Below, piece after piece: positions 22,230 to 35,102 of a stretch of DNA of 64,000 nt; positions within the stretch are counted from its first letter, which is position 1; each line of letters opens with the position of its first letter. The notes beneath the pieces are model-generated. The model made no database searches. It saw only the letters and a program-made list of their open reading frames with translations, and was not told the origin of the DNA. The position numbers and the translations under genes were made by a program. Location: contig CAJHZI010000563.1 in assembly GCA_905160935.1 (NCBI GenBank), forward strand, positions 397,501 through 461,500. Reading direction: 5' to 3'. The DNA is from Enchytraeus crypticus (lineage: Eukaryota; Annelida; Clitellata; Enchytraeida; Enchytraeidae).

Positions 22230-24074
22230 TCTTATAGCTCCTGACTATTCCCAATGGGTTTGCATTCATTTCTATTCATACTTTAGAAATAACCACAAAT
22301 GCTCCAATCATCTACTCTGTAATAGAAGAGTAATAAATTAAAATCCTAATTTCTCTGTAATTCTAAACGAATCCCATCTATCCACCTTTCCACGGCTTCC
22401 CGCCGCTAGGGTTGACAACTACACATGTCTCCAAGCGTTAACCTTGTGACTTCCATTAGTTTCACCGTCCGTTTCATCAGTCAACCCAGTCAGCATAGGT
22501 AAACACGCCCTCTTTCATGCTAAGATGTTTGCATGTAGCTGCATTAGCAAAGTCTGCATGATGTATTACTCGCATTAACTGAACGGTTTTCAACAGTCTC
22601 TAGCAGGTATCACGAGGTACGCTAGAGTCTTTTAATAGCATCGATACATCAAATGTATTGATACCACTACTGTTGTAGCTTTTATGCATAAAAGATAATT
22701 GTACTGCTATAACTATTAATGTAAAATACTAATTTATTTATAATTTGTTAGGATGCTACAAACGATTTTTTTTTTTTTTAATTACATTATTGTAACTTAT
22801 TATTACAAATAACTTCCATATGGGACTGAAGACTATACGTTACAGACTGTTATGATTTCAGAGGTTAATGGTATGGAGTCCAGAATAGTTTACATAGTAA
22901 CGTACGCAGTCTTATTTCTATTAACAGCAGAAATATAGAGAAGGTAAACTGTATCAACATAACCTTGCAATAACTAACAACAAATTGATACCAAACTTCT
23001 CACTTCTTGCCCTACGCACACACATCAGCTCTGCCTTTAATCATAACCAGATTAGCGAAAGTGTGAAAGTTTCAAATCTCAGGCAGGCGCTGGCATCAGC
23101 GGTTACATCAGAGATAACCCGGAATTCAATTCTTGGACAACAAAAGTTCAAATTTTATCCTTGAAATCAGGTTAAGCACATATATATATTACATATGGGC
23201 TTCTATATTACAAATATATTACACAACACATGGGTGTATTTTAAAATAAATTAATGCGTTTAAAATAAAGACATAATCTCGAGATAATATACACAATCCT
23301 CATTCAGCTTAAGACATTGACTTATGCAATCTGCGTTCGAAGATGGCTTACATAACGCATTAGATAAATCACGGAGCAAATAAACCAGAAGGTTGCGGAA
23401 GATTCGCATAACACGTTCATAGAGATTTAGCATGCATTCACTTTCTCTGACACTTGCGATACAGATATTAAACCTCCTTCGCTGTTTGAAATTATTTCTT
23501 ATTCATAAAACATATTGAAACCTTGCACACAATTTTCAAACAGTGATCATCACTAGAACACATTTCTAAAATTGGAAGAAACCATGTACAGTGAAGCTTC
23601 ACTCTCTTGCTTATCAAACTTACTTTTATTTTACTTATTTTCTAAAGCCCCATATGATAGTTAGCCTCAGATTTTCATTATAAAATATAGTCATACGATC
23701 ATAATATCATACTGTAGTCATGAGTCCATAACACTGTTTATTATACTACTGGCCCGTACAGTCTCGAAGCATGACGACATATAGTCATGTATGATGGAGT
23801 CTAGAGTCCATTAGACTACTGGACATAGAGCCTGCATGCATATAGCAGTCACATGCTAACGTGTCCATATAAGTAGATTTCAATTGATTAAGACACCTCA
23901 CTTTAATTATCCATAACGGGTTCGGTTGTCACTGGGTCCAGCTGCAATCGATTATAGTCGACGAAGAGTGTGATGGAAAAGAGACTGTTGCATCCAGGGA
24001 CACTGATCAGAGATACTGAAATAGAAAAATTAAGATCCGTTCCCAACTAGAGAATTAGAGAGGGGTGGAGAGGT

Positions 24075-24110
<36 letters not shown>

Positions 24111-24182
24111 AGAATTAAATGCACTAACACAGAAAGAATAACAACGAAATAGAAATATTAACAGAGGCAAAGAGATAGATGG

Positions 24183-24246
<64 letters not shown>

Positions 24247-24334
24247 TATATATTATATTATACATAGATATATATATTCTATGTCTCTAATATTACATAT
24301 ATATATATATATCTAGATATATATATATATATAT

Positions 24335-24396
<62 letters not shown>

Positions 24397-25220
24397 AAGA
24401 GAAAGAGTAAAAGAGAGTGAGAGAGAGGGGGGGAGCAAGGGAAGGAGAGAGAAGAGAGAGATGGATTGTGACAAAGTGAGAAACTTAGAGAGAGAGAGAA
24501 AGAGAGAGAGAGTGAGAGATAAATAGAAATAGATTGAGAGAAAGAGCAGTTGAATGAGAGAGAGAGAGAGAGTGTGTGTGTGAGAGAGAGAGAGCGAGAA
24601 AGTGAGAGGGAAAGAGTCAGAAAGAGAAAAAGAGAGACAGACAGATCATGAGAGAGAGAGAGAGAAGAGAGAGATAGGGAAAGAAAGATAGGAGAGAACT
24701 AATCGTGCACATGTGAGGAGTTAAACTAACATTGATGTGGTGTCCTATTTCTCCGTATATCAATGGATGCCAGCAAATTACTAGCAGTCTATCTGTCATC
24801 ATCCCTTCCGGACTTCTTCCTGAGCCAATCAGTACCTAACTCGCTATGGATTATTGAAATCTCATCATAGAATGCATTTATTGATTCAGCATGCTCAATT
24901 TAGCGCTATGTGTTTCTTCTCGCTACGATGCATACTTGAATTCGAGTGCTAATTAATATCCACTTTCACATTTTACTGAATTTCTGTATACTTTTGTAGC
25001 AACGTGCCAAATAAATCAAATTAATTGTAGAATATTTTCTGTTCGTTTTTAGAACTAAAAATTATTGACTAATAATTCCATATATTGTGATGTACACTAA
25101 TTAATCAGCAATCTATTACACCTATGATAAAATGACAAAGGATCAGTAAAAAAAACTTAATTTATAATTATCTATTGTATATTTTCGCTTAAAATGTTTC
25201 TATTTTTTCTTCTGCTATTG
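22230..25220. other. Intronic stretch, only low-complexity DNA seen
   Basis: No coding signal apart from the GA/TA block at 24.1-24.7 kb. Confidence 0.6.
24076..24680. repeat. Compound GA / TA / GA low-complexity block
   Basis: GA run at 24076-24108, TA-rich with TATATT and TCTAGA interruptions at 24181-24386, then 300 bp of GA-rich sequence on one strand. Confidence 0.95.
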
Positions 25221-25227
25221 AAACCTT

Positions 25228-25286
25228 CCCGACCCTAGTTAAACTGGGGTTCAAGGGAAGATGATGACGATGATGATGATGATTGA
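25228..25286 (+). repeat. Family C 3' end
   Basis: CCCGACCCTAGTTAAACTGG and GGTTCAAGGGAAGATGATG with a (GAT)n tail. Confidence 0.65.
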
Positions 25287-26339
25287 AACCTAACACAGCA
25301 CTTATTTTCAAATCAAGGAAGAATGAGATAATTTTAAGATCCTGCCATGTCAGGGAAAGGACCGACTATATTTTAAAATAAGTTTCAGTTGCTAAATTAA
25401 CTGAATGTGGAAAAGTTTTATGAATAGTTTCGTTCATATTTTTCTAAACAATTTAAAATAAATAAAATAATTAAAATGCTATTCTGAAAAAGATCTATAT
25501 ACTCAACAAAATCTATTCAACTGCAAGATCTTCACACACACTGTATTTTTTATTTTTAAGGCCACAGTACATTTTAGCATCTATATCGCAATACTTTAAT
25601 TCTTATTAGAATTAGGAAGTACATTGTGCTTGTATTCTTCTGCATTAGTGCATAAAACCTGCTAGATTTCAAAACAAAAAATGTTTACAACTTTTAGACT
25701 GAAATAAAATTAAAGCTGCAATAAAAGAAGAAACATACAAAGAAATATTGCTATCATAGATATGCGAAAAGTACTTGTGATTGTACAGAATGGTCAACTT
25801 TTGTTCAACTAATTCTGTGCATAAATAAATCGACAATATTAAAGAGAGTCTGAAGCTGTGTAAATAAGGTCAGTCACTATAGTACAATACAGGTCAATGG
25901 AGTCATTAATGATATTATGGACCCCTAGCGACCGAGACCAATTAGCCTGATATTCTAATCTACGACAGGGTTATTTAGTGCAATATTCCACCTTCGTACA
26001 CTAACTTACAAAGTACTTAAATGCTGTGTTTCTTATTCATAAAACAGAGTTAAATTACGTAATGTAACTCAACATTAAAAAATGTGTTAGTCAATAATAC
26101 AACTATTGATGTCGACACTCTCCTTGAGCTATAGTCCGATAATAATGAAGATGATTTCTAATGATTAACAACGATTAAGAGCGATTAATGACGAAGAATA
26201 ATAATGATAAGTAAGTCATAAAAGTAATGTTTTCTCTCGATTTACATGACATGGGCAATAATAGAATATGCATCAAAATATGCAATAAATATGCATTCAG
26301 AAGCAGCTAAGTTTATTTTATATGTTCTTTCTTTAAGTT

Positions 26340-26555
26340 TCACAATAAATTATAATATTAATAATAATAGTAAGTAATAGTATATATTAATAATAATAAT
26401 TTAAAAAATTATAATAGCAATAATAATATTATTATTATTAACAATAATAATAACTATAATAATAATAATAATAATAATAGTAATGATAATAATAATAATA
26501 AAAATAACATTAATATTAAAAGAATACTAAAAATAAAAATATATAATTATATACA

Positions 26556-26645
<90 letters not shown>
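26340..26645. repeat. (AAT)n and (TA)n block
   Basis: AAT/ATT-rich 26340-26530, TA runs 26566-26645. TAGGCCTA follows. Confidence 0.9.
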
Positions 26646-26646
<1 letters not shown>

Positions 26647-27639
26647 CCTATTTGATGGATGATACAGTATTTACACTTGTCACTGGCTGTAGAGGAAGTA
26701 ACCAGTACCGATTGTCATTCAGTGGCTGGTTAGAATTTCATAGCGGAACTTTGCAAACTGTGAAATGTACTTTCTCAACTAAATAGTATTATATAGGTAT
26801 TAGTATAATAGTATAATAATAATAATAGTATAATATAGTATAATAATAGTATTAGTATTAATAGTATTAATAGGATTACCGAAACAAAGACTAGACTCCG
26901 ATGAGTTATTCTAAGGACGCTATCCCCAAAGTATCCAGCTAGGTTAATCTGTAGGATCACTTCCCATATAATTCTCCACATTAGTGTGAAAAATACTATG
27001 TAGGAGGCAATATTTACATGATTAGAATTAGGGCCCTTTACCGGCTTGATAAAAACGAAAGAAAGTGCCATCTCTACCTCGGAAAGTCTGACATTTGAGA
27101 GCCCAGCTGGTCTAAAGCCCAAATATCATTCTGTGGACTAAACGGAGAAGACTGGAACTTGAGCATCTGCTTTAGTTGGCCCTTTGTGAACCTTTGCGGT
27201 TTTCAGATATCCGTCTCGATCTTACCGCTGATCCAATGCAGATCAGTTGATTTTGAAACCTATTACGTATAATGAGGACACACAATCCCATAAATCTTTT
27301 TTGGAATTTGCGATCTCTAACAGTTACATATCTGTGCCATAAATAAAAGTTACTGGCTATTCTCGTACTTTCGACATAACTACATGTAAGTTCTACAATT
27401 TAACAGCCAGGTGTAAATCAGTCAAGTGTATAGCAGACAAGTGCGATCATTCTCTGAGAACATTCGCTAACCCTATTTCGTGTGAAATGTAACACTTAAT
27501 CACATGAGCAAAGTGGCAGGGAAGTTAAATATCTTTAAACAGAAAGTTCTTCTAAGAGATCACTAACTTCCCTGTTCCTGTAGTGAAAATCTATTTAAGC
27601 CTACTAAGATCTATTAATGAAATCTATTTTAGTTCATAA

Positions 27640-27792
27640 TTTATATGCTATGGCAGGCCGAGGTTAGGTATGTTAAATTATTTAAAGATCCACTGATATG
27701 TGGGCATGAAGAGGAAAGCGGCAGACAGAGAAGAGTGGAGGTACTATGTACCATGGACCTGCCAATAGGCAGTGCATTAAGAGAGAGATGCT
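27640..27792 (+). mobile_element. Family D LINE 3' end
   Basis: GCAGGCCGAGGTTAGG, AAGATCCACTGATATGTGGG, AGAAGAGTGGAGGTACTATG and CCAATAGGCAGTGCATTAAG, then a short GA run. The coding frame is lost. Confidence 0.75.
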
Positions 27793-28013
27793 ATGAAGAA
27801 CTAGACTGGCTAAAATCTTTATTATGTCGCTCAGTATTCTACGTATGGCAGGTACAAAGCTTTAAATTCTAAAATTTTCTCTATACCGCAAAGCTTACAC
27901 ATTTTTGTTCTGAATGTAAAAAAGAACCTTATAAATTCACAAATATGTTTCTTTCCAAAAATTTATATTGCTTTGCTTAGTAAGAGAGATCAATACAACT
28001 CAACAAATCCTGC

Positions 28014-28410
28014 ACTAGTGGCCTATGTACAGTGACCTGCACTAGTCATAGCCTATGTACACAGTGACCTGCACTAGTCATAGCCTATGTACACAGTGAC
28101 CTGCACTAGTCATAGCCTATGTACACAGTGACCTGCACTAGTCATAGCCTATGTACACAGTGACCTGCACTAGTCATAGCCTATGTACAGTGACCTGCAC
28201 TAGTCATAGCCTATGTACAGTGACCTGCATTAGTCATAGCCTATGTACAGTGACCTGCACTAGTCATAGCCTATGTACAGTGACCTGCATTAGTCATAGC
28301 CTATGTACAGTGACCTGCACTAGTCATAGCCTATGTACAGTGCACTAGTCAGAGTCTATTTAAGGTGCACTAGACATAGCCTATTTAAAGTGCACCAGTC
28401 ATAGCCAATG
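28014..28410. repeat. Minisatellite, 30-32-bp unit, ~12 copies
   Basis: The unit is GCCTATGTACACAGTGACCT plus GCACTAGTCATA. Early units carry an extra AC. The last three units (28340-28410) are diverged and shortened. The open frame across it is a by-product of the 30-bp period. Confidence 0.95.
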
Positions 28411-28883
28411 TATATATTTCATACACACCAAGTCTTACGTTACACTTCGTGACAAAGTCTAAGCGCCCATTCGACTCTCGTAGTGTTTAAAATAACGTAG
28501 AGAGGGTTAACGTTAATTACAGTCGTATGTATTAATGTCGAAGCCGTTTATTATTGCTGTTAAGTATGTTTAGTAATACACGAGATGCAGCTTAGCGTAA
28601 AACGAGGCATTAATCTCACGACCTTAACGTAAAGTTTATATAAACTCTTTTGACATTGCCGTACAGAACTTGGCTCACGCTAGCGTAAGGGTTGGTAATT
28701 CATTAGCTGACTCTTACGAATAGAGAGCACTGCAGCGAATAAATTATAATCATTTTAAGTGCTGACACGCGCTCATTGTATAAATTGTACATCAATAACT
28801 GACTTAAATAAACAGTAGAATCTGTCTTGCAGTTAAATTATGATGCTTGCTTTTTTACCCCGAGGCTTGATATAAACGATTCG

Positions 28884-28884
<1 letters not shown>

Positions 28885-28935
<51 letters not shown>

Positions 28936-29060
28936 TTTTTATTTTTTTATTTTTAGTTATATTTAATTTATTATTTTATGATTTTTATTATTATTATTAC
29001 TATTATTATTATTATCGTCATCTTCATCATTATTATTATTAGTGTTATTATAATTGTTGT
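28885..29060. repeat. (ATT)n block
   Basis: (ATT)16 at about 28885-28935, T-rich spacer, a second worn ATT run. Confidence 0.95.
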
Positions 29061-29385
29061 TATTTTTACTATTATTAGCGTTTTCACAATGTTCAGTGTC
29101 TGTAACAGTATATCATTGATGTAGTTTAAAGAAATAATGATTCAAAAGTTCAACTGACTTCAAGACGCCTGAGAAAGCGGCTATCTTGTCTTCTCTGATT
29201 TTATAGCGCGTAGAGTATGCGCATTGTTGATTAATAATTTTTTTCATTGCATTCATCTTTAAATTTCGTACGTTGTAAACTTACTGAAGGGTAGCTAATA
29301 TAATTGAAGAATAACTTCGTAAAATGGGTAAAGATTTAATGGCTATAATTGAGTATACTCACTAATAATTGTGACATAATAGGAA

Positions 29386-29389
<4 letters not shown>

Positions 29390-29426
<37 letters not shown>

Positions 29427-29440
29427 CGAAAGAGAGAAAA
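29390..29440. repeat. (GA)n
   Basis: GA run with AAGA interruptions at the right end. Confidence 0.95.
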
Positions 29441-30574
29441 AGAGAGGACAATTTAAATGTAGGAAAGAAGAGAGATGGAGAAAGAAGGCGGGTATATTAA
29501 AGACATACAGTAAGCTTATATTGGTAACATTTGTGAAGGTAAGACAATATTTCAATTAATATTTTAATAAAATTAATTTAAAAACCCGAGTGTTTAAGCC
29601 TGCACCGGTAAAAAAAATACGCCGAGTTGAAGCACCAATAACTCAGTGAGTCAGCGAAACACAATGACAAAGTAAAAGGATAAAAGAAAAGACAAATGTA
29701 GAAAGACAAAGGGAAATTTTGATTTGAAATGTTGCTGGTGTGTAATTTGAAGTGGGTTGACTGTAAAATAAGAGCGATCAGAAGTATGAGCAGTGTAAAG
29801 TTATAGGGTGAGGTCAGAGCCATGGTTGACCTGTGGGCTCCCACTGTCGGATCAGACTAGAACCTGCTCTCAGCCTTCAAACTGGACACCCGTGACTCGG
29901 GTGGGTCCAGAGGTGGTGTAGATCCTTCAAGAGGACTTCAAAGTACTATCAGTAAAAATAGGGTTAACTCAGGATTTCAAAACCAGACACCAATGACAGT
30001 CATAAAATACTTCCTCGATAATCAGCTTCAATCAGTAGGCCAAAGTCTGCAGTTAATGGCATCGAGGTTAGTAATTTCGCGGAACAAAATAATAAACTTA
30101 TACGAAATAGTATTTTAAGTTATAGTAATTGCACTATTGTCAAAGTAACAAAAAGTTAAAGGCCCAGAGAATTAATTAATTAATCGAATTAATTACATTT
30201 TTGAATTAATTAATCGAAAATAAATTTGACTTAGCATACATTTCTGCTTACAAATACTTCATCTGTTTCTACGTAGGCCTATACATATGTTGGGTCTTTG
30301 AAATAAACCATCTCTTGTTGAATCCTGTAAGATACAACAAATGCAGTTTGACTGTTTTACAAGATGCGCGCTAAGCATGTATTAGCGACAGCCTCGCTCA
30401 TACATCACGCGCGCAGCCGCGCATTCTGTAAACATGTTCAGGAGCTGTAGGTTGCGCGTGGAAACATTCCCACGAGCAGGTATATAAAGTCAAAAAACCA
30501 AGCATTCCAGATTATATATATATACACATATATGTGTGTGTGTATGTTCGAGTGTGTGTGTGTGTGTGTGTGTG

Positions 30575-30955
30575 TATGGTGAGGGTGTTATCCCTTCCTA
30601 GCTACTTTAAGGTTTCATGTTTTTGTCTTCATGTTGTTGTCTTCAAGTTTTCTGCTCCGACAATATGGAACTCTCTGCCACAAGATCTTCGATCTTGTAA
30701 TTGTATTAGTAATTTCCTTGGCAAGCTAAACTCTATCTCTTTCCGTCATAGGTCTCAATTTTGACCCGCTTGCCTTGGATCCTGGACTTGCACTGTTTTG
30801 ATCTCGTTTTCTCTTGTGGTCTCTGCGTACTCAGTCGTCATCGTGTGGTGCTTTGGCGCCTGTTCGTATAGAGTCTGCAAGAGACGTCCTTGACATTGCC
30901 TTTTGGCGAGGAATCGGAAGTTAAATTCTTATTGATTGATTGATTTTATTAGGAG
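30575..30955 (+). mobile_element. Family F LINE C-terminus with 3' UTR and TGATT tail
   Basis: FSAPTIWNSLPQDLRSCN and FLGKLNSISFRHR end at a stop at 30764. The 3' UTR contains ACTCAGTCGTCATCGTGTG, GACGTCCTTGACATTGCC and TTTTGGCGAGGAATCGG and ends in (TGAT)n. This is the clearest link between the IWNSLP protein end and the widely scattered F tail. Confidence 0.75.
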
Positions 30956-32074
30956 AAACTTATGCAATAATGGCATTTTCATGTATTCTACATCTTCTGC
31001 ATGGTTTTTGTTTCGAATTCATGAAATAAAAATTTATCTTTATCAATCTCTATCTTTATCACTCGTTTTACTAGAAACATTCGATATTTTAGTCTTTAAG
31101 CTATGAAAAGGGCCTTTTTATTTAAAAAACTAACACCTTAATGCAAATTAGTCTAATATCTCTCACTTTTCAGTGGAAAAGCTATTTACCAACAATCATC
31201 GAAAATGACACTATATAGCAAACAAAGATAAATGACTACATACATGTATATGGTTATAAGAAATCGAAAACTCGGCTTTCATTTAAAAGACATTTAATTA
31301 CCAAAAAGTAAAATGAACATGTAAAAAGAAATATTCTACGGCCTAATATTCAACCAAAGTAAACTTCAAGAACTCGTATATCTGGATGTCCTTAACGATA
31401 AGATTAAAAACTCGTCACTTCTCTTTACCAACTTACCGGCATTTAGACTCATTTAAACTTTAATGGAGCTTCCCAATACAAAGTATTCTACATGTATAGG
31501 ATTTACTAAGAAAGATTTTATTGCCATAAGTTTCTCAGAATTAACTTTTCTGCAATGGCATAAGGTACTCCGTTGTCAGAAATATTCAGAATTACCTAAC
31601 TACTCGTGCTCCTATAAATAACGTACAAGTATACATGTCTATGAGAGAAATGTGAGAAACGACGATATAAACCGTAGGAGAGATCGCTTGAAATGTATAT
31701 ATACTTGCATCGTACGCCGCTAGGTTAAGCTCATGGCTCGGTAGATTACTTCAGCTCGCATTTATTGCTATTTACCCGAGGGCACATGGTTTATGCACTG
31801 CGCATAACACCCACGTTCATTCATGAAGCGACTGGCACTAGCACCAAACTACACCAAAGCATCATAAAACATTCTCGTGTCAATATTATAAAAATCACGA
31901 AAGGACAACATCGAGAAGGGTTGGTTCACTAGTTGTTTGAATTGTGCTTGTAAAATACGCGAGAATCAACGCTTGATGAAGTGTAGAATAAGTGTACACA
32001 GGCAAGTGGAAGTGCGAATGTTTAGGCGGCATGTGCTTAGGCAGTGTGAACAAATGTGCTTGTGCAGTCTTTGT

Positions 32075-32212
32075 TACTTGTTTGCATATTGTTTATGTGT
32101 TTTAACGCGATGTGATCATCGAGCTGAGATCACGTTTACTTGCTTGCTGACGTCCCTGATATTGCCTTCTGGCGAGGAACCGGACGTTAAATTCTCATTG
32201 ATTGATTGATCA
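32075..32212 (+). repeat. Family F tail
   Basis: GACGTCCCTGATATTGCC, TTCTGGCGAGGAACCGGACG and TTAAATTCTCATTGATTGAT match the 30.9-kb LINE 3' end. Confidence 0.75.
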
Positions 32213-32894
32213 ATTTTGTCATGGAAGACAGAAACACTCACCGCTATTGTTCTTGAGAAGCACGAGGACACAGGCTTGAAACCGGTTCGGACCACTTTTA
32301 ACAGTAGACATTTAGTGCAGAAAAATGCTTAACCTGGTTTGCTTACTTGTAAATTTTAAAAGCAAAGAACGTAAACGACTAAATTCCTGAGTTTCAAGGC
32401 ACAAATGCCTTTGATAAACTACTGAGAGATGCGAACAGTAAGGCGGATAACTTAACCCAATACCAAAGTCGACCAAACAGCAATCAAAGCTGTAATATTA
32501 AGACATCGGCTAAAGCGCCTTAAACGCGAGATATTGCGGAATGTTTTACCGGTTCTTCATCAGACAAAAAAAGAAAATAAATCTGGATACAATGTTTAAA
32601 ATCTGCATATGAGTGAAGGTCGACGTTGCAGAAATGCACGTCATTAATTAACAAGCAGATCGACAACTTTTCCTAGAAAGAATTGGGCCTATTCCAAGGT
32701 CTCTTGGCGACTGACTTATGACGTTCTCCAATTTTTATTCACTCCAATGGTTCAACTTAAATGTCTATTCAGACAGGAATGTAAAAGGCACAAATTGGAG
32801 ATCAGAAGTACAACCACAAAGCGATAGAGTGCCAAGTAGAAAGTCTCGAATTTTTGAAGAACGAATCGATTTGTGTCACACTTTAGGTTTTAGA

Positions 32895-33012
32895 TAGAGA
32901 CCGCAGGATCTCTTGTGGAAAAAACCTAAGTTTTACATTAGAGGTTTTACTCAGTTTATAGCGCATCGACTAAGAATCGACCGCAGGATCTCTTGTGGAA
33001 AAACACCTAACC
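32895..33012. repeat. Two direct copies of a 33-bp block beside ETS coding exon 1
   Basis: GACCGCAGGATCTCTTGTGG followed by AAAAAACCTAA occurs at 32899 and 32977. The second copy ends about 55 bp from the exon donor. Confidence 0.85.
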
Positions 33013-33064
33013 GATTTGCCATTAGGGTTTGAATAAATTTAGTTAAAAATTCACTTAATCTTAC

Positions 33065-33424
33065 CAAATTGAGCGCCGATACGATCTCCTGACTGACAAG
33101 AAGCCAGAGAAACTTGCTGCTGCTGATGATGATGTCGGACTATTGGATGAACTACGGCCTGTGGTACTGAATACGACCTCGCTAACCCCCCGGCTATTCC
33201 ACTACTATTACCACCAGACTGGGATTGTTCTACCGGTAAGTCATATGGATTTCTTTCCAGTAGAGTCCCAACCGCTCCGGGAGGGTTCAAGGACGCTGTG
33301 GAATAGTCCTGGACGTGTGTATATCCAGGAGATGTGGCGGAAATCAGTGCCAGTCCGGAATTTGAGTGAGTTTGGTGTCCCATGTAGGCTGACGTTGCGC
33401 AGAAACTTGGCATTATAAGCCGTT
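33065..33424 (-). CDS. ets1/2: ETS gene coding exon 1 (N-terminal region)
   Basis: The proposed start codon is at 33413-33411. Acceptor ACTTTGTAG|AACGG has its AG at 33426-33425, so the 11 bases before the ATG would be 5' UTR. The donor is TTTG|GTAAGA (GT at 33064-33063). The exon encodes 116 residues plus one base (phase 1). The peptide is polar, rich in Ser, Gly and Pro, with a short His/Gln run (HHHQQQQ, about residues 94-100). I recognise no domain; ETS1/2 N-termini are poorly conserved. If an upstream coding exon exists, the 11 bases would read on in phase 1, so this ATG is likely rather than proven. Confidence 0.7.
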
Positions 33425-33744
33425 CTACAAAGTAATGTTGTACTAATTCTGACTCTTATCCGATTCTTGAATTACTTTGTTTACTATTTTCGATTAATAT
33501 TCTAAAATTCCATAACCAAAATTTAAATTATCGACAAATCTAAACGTAAAATCATCATCAAATAATCACACCTTTACATGAAAACATCGAGAGTCTCTAT
33601 AGGCTATAAAAAGTCATTTAAAATTCATATCAAATCTATGTAAATTGTATAGAAAATCAGTATATACTTCGGTTTATTCCTCATTATCTGTATCAGATGA
33701 TTCAATTTATCTTAAGTAGACAGGTTTTTAGCTGAAGTGTTGCG

Positions 33745-33870
33745 CTGAGCCGATAGTATATTGTTAAGATGTTCGACTGAGTATCAGCTGGTGCAGGGTA
33801 CAAACTCGTTGCTCTCCATACATTGACATTCTTTTGGGAAAATAGGTGATAAAAGAGGCTTTTCAATTTA
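33745..33870 (+). mobile_element. Decayed SINE-B-like copy upstream of ETS coding exon 1
   Basis: GCGCTGAGCCGATAGTATATTG, GGTGCAGGGTACAAACTCG and ACATTGACATTCTTTTGGG follow the SINE-B order with many changes. It lies in the first intron, if the promoter model holds. Confidence 0.45.
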
Positions 33871-34406
33871 TTGTTTTTAACAATATTTTATTACATATAA
33901 TTTTTGCAATTTAATAATCATAATAGGCTATTCTTATTACTATTCCATATAAATTTTTTATAATTAAATTTTTATAATTATAACAGATAATTCATTATAT
34001 AACATTTTCAAACATGATGTGATGCTACCTACTTGACTATTTCCAAATTTTGTAGTAGAATTAAAATCTAGCATAATTTGAATTACATCAAACCTACTAA
34101 AGCAAATATTGAGCACAATTATGAATAATTAGTTTTTTATTCTCTGCACCATATAAATTAATCTAGAATGTCTAATTTTCAGCATAGTAAGAAGTCTACT
34201 TGGTTGAATACAGGCTCTTGACATCAAACTTTTAATTGTTCGTTAGATAAAATGGTTACAAATTGAAAAACACTAAAGAGAGCTATTCTTCAATAACCTG
34301 AACACAACACGGAAAGTTTAAAATTAAATCCTACAAAATAATTCCATAAATTCTAATAGAGCTACACATAGCAACACAAATAGCACAAAGCAACTCGTAC
34401 ACTCAC

Positions 34407-34450
34407 GAAGTCAATAACGTCACTGACGCTCAATAGTATCACTTGTTCTG
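34407..34450 (-). other. Candidate non-coding first exon of the ETS gene
   Basis: A strong donor, GACTTC|GTGAGT, has its GT at 34406-34405. It lies about 980 bp upstream of the acceptor of the first coding exon (AG at 33426-33425). In the frame required by that exon the upstream sequence carries a TGA near the donor, so this exon would be 5' UTR and translation would start at the ATG at 33413. The 5' limit (34450) is a guess based on distance from the CCAAT/GC boxes upstream. An unseen coding exon further upstream, also ending in phase 1, is the main alternative. Confidence 0.35.
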
Positions 34451-34469
34451 AGCTGATCGAAGTAAGTGT

Positions 34470-34580
34470 TAAACCACGCCCATTGCTGCAATGCCTAGTT
34501 GAAGACAACCAATGAGCGCACGATATGGGCAGCATGGGCGGAGTCATCACAAGGTGGTTGGACGAGCAAATCATTGGAGA
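34470..34580 (-). promoter_or_regulatory. Candidate CCAAT/GC-box promoter of the ETS gene
   Basis: Within about 105 bp, read on the minus strand, are a CCAAT box (34577-34573), a GC box CCGCCC (34541-34536), an inverted CCAAT (34513-34509) and a GT/GC box GGGCGTGG (34481-34474). A CRE-like TGACGT lies just downstream near 34420. No TATA box is present. This density of ubiquitous promoter words is unusual in the window and is followed by a perfect donor. The link to the ETS gene is inference. Confidence 0.4.
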
Positions 34581-34799
34581 CATTGCGACTGATTCTCGCT
34601 GGTTGATCTGCGAGACTGTGACAAATTGACATCAATTTAAATAATGTCCAAGAAAGTTTTAAATTAATTTTTCGGTTAAAGCTTAATTTCATTTTAGATT
34701 ATGAGATCTGCAAAACAACTCTCTCTGTGTTGTGACAAACTGGCAGGTTCAAGATATAACTAAATAAATAAATAAGTAAATAAATATATACATATACGT

Positions 34800-34825
34800 A
34801 TATATATATAATGTATATATATATG

Positions 34826-34888
<63 letters not shown>
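34800..34888. repeat. (TA)n upstream of the candidate promoter
   Basis: Followed by TGCAGGTTCAAAG, a worn D-tail remnant. Further TA runs lie at 36008-36052. Confidence 0.9.
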
Positions 34889-34891
<3 letters not shown>

Positions 34892-35102
34892 GGTTCAAAG
34901 CGTGCTCTCTGCAAGGACACCCCGTTAACGAGGAATCTTATATCTTATTCCATCACAATGGCTAAGCTTGTACCATATGTTAATGCAGCCTTTGACTTGG
35001 GTAAAAAAGCTTCTGTGATAGTTTTCCATTTTCTTCCTAAATTTTCTGATTATTCGCCTCTTACAACACGTTTAGTTTGTGGTTAGTCTATTATGTAGTC
35101 AC

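Larger units (their letters stand above)
28415..32070. other. Intronic stretch with one CpG-rich patch
   Basis: A CpG-dense patch (30360-30500; GATGCGCGCTAAG, CACGCGCGCAGCCGCGC) ends in GGTATATAAAGTC, a TATA-like word, 90 bp before the family F LINE. Otherwise AT-rich with ATT, GA and GT runs. Confidence 0.5.

Noticed and set aside
28151-28348. Repetitive frame (TVTCTSHSLC)
   Set aside because: By-product of the 30-bp minisatellite.
28014-28410. CRISPR-like array
   Set aside because: Units are contiguous with no unique spacers, and the setting is a eukaryotic intron.
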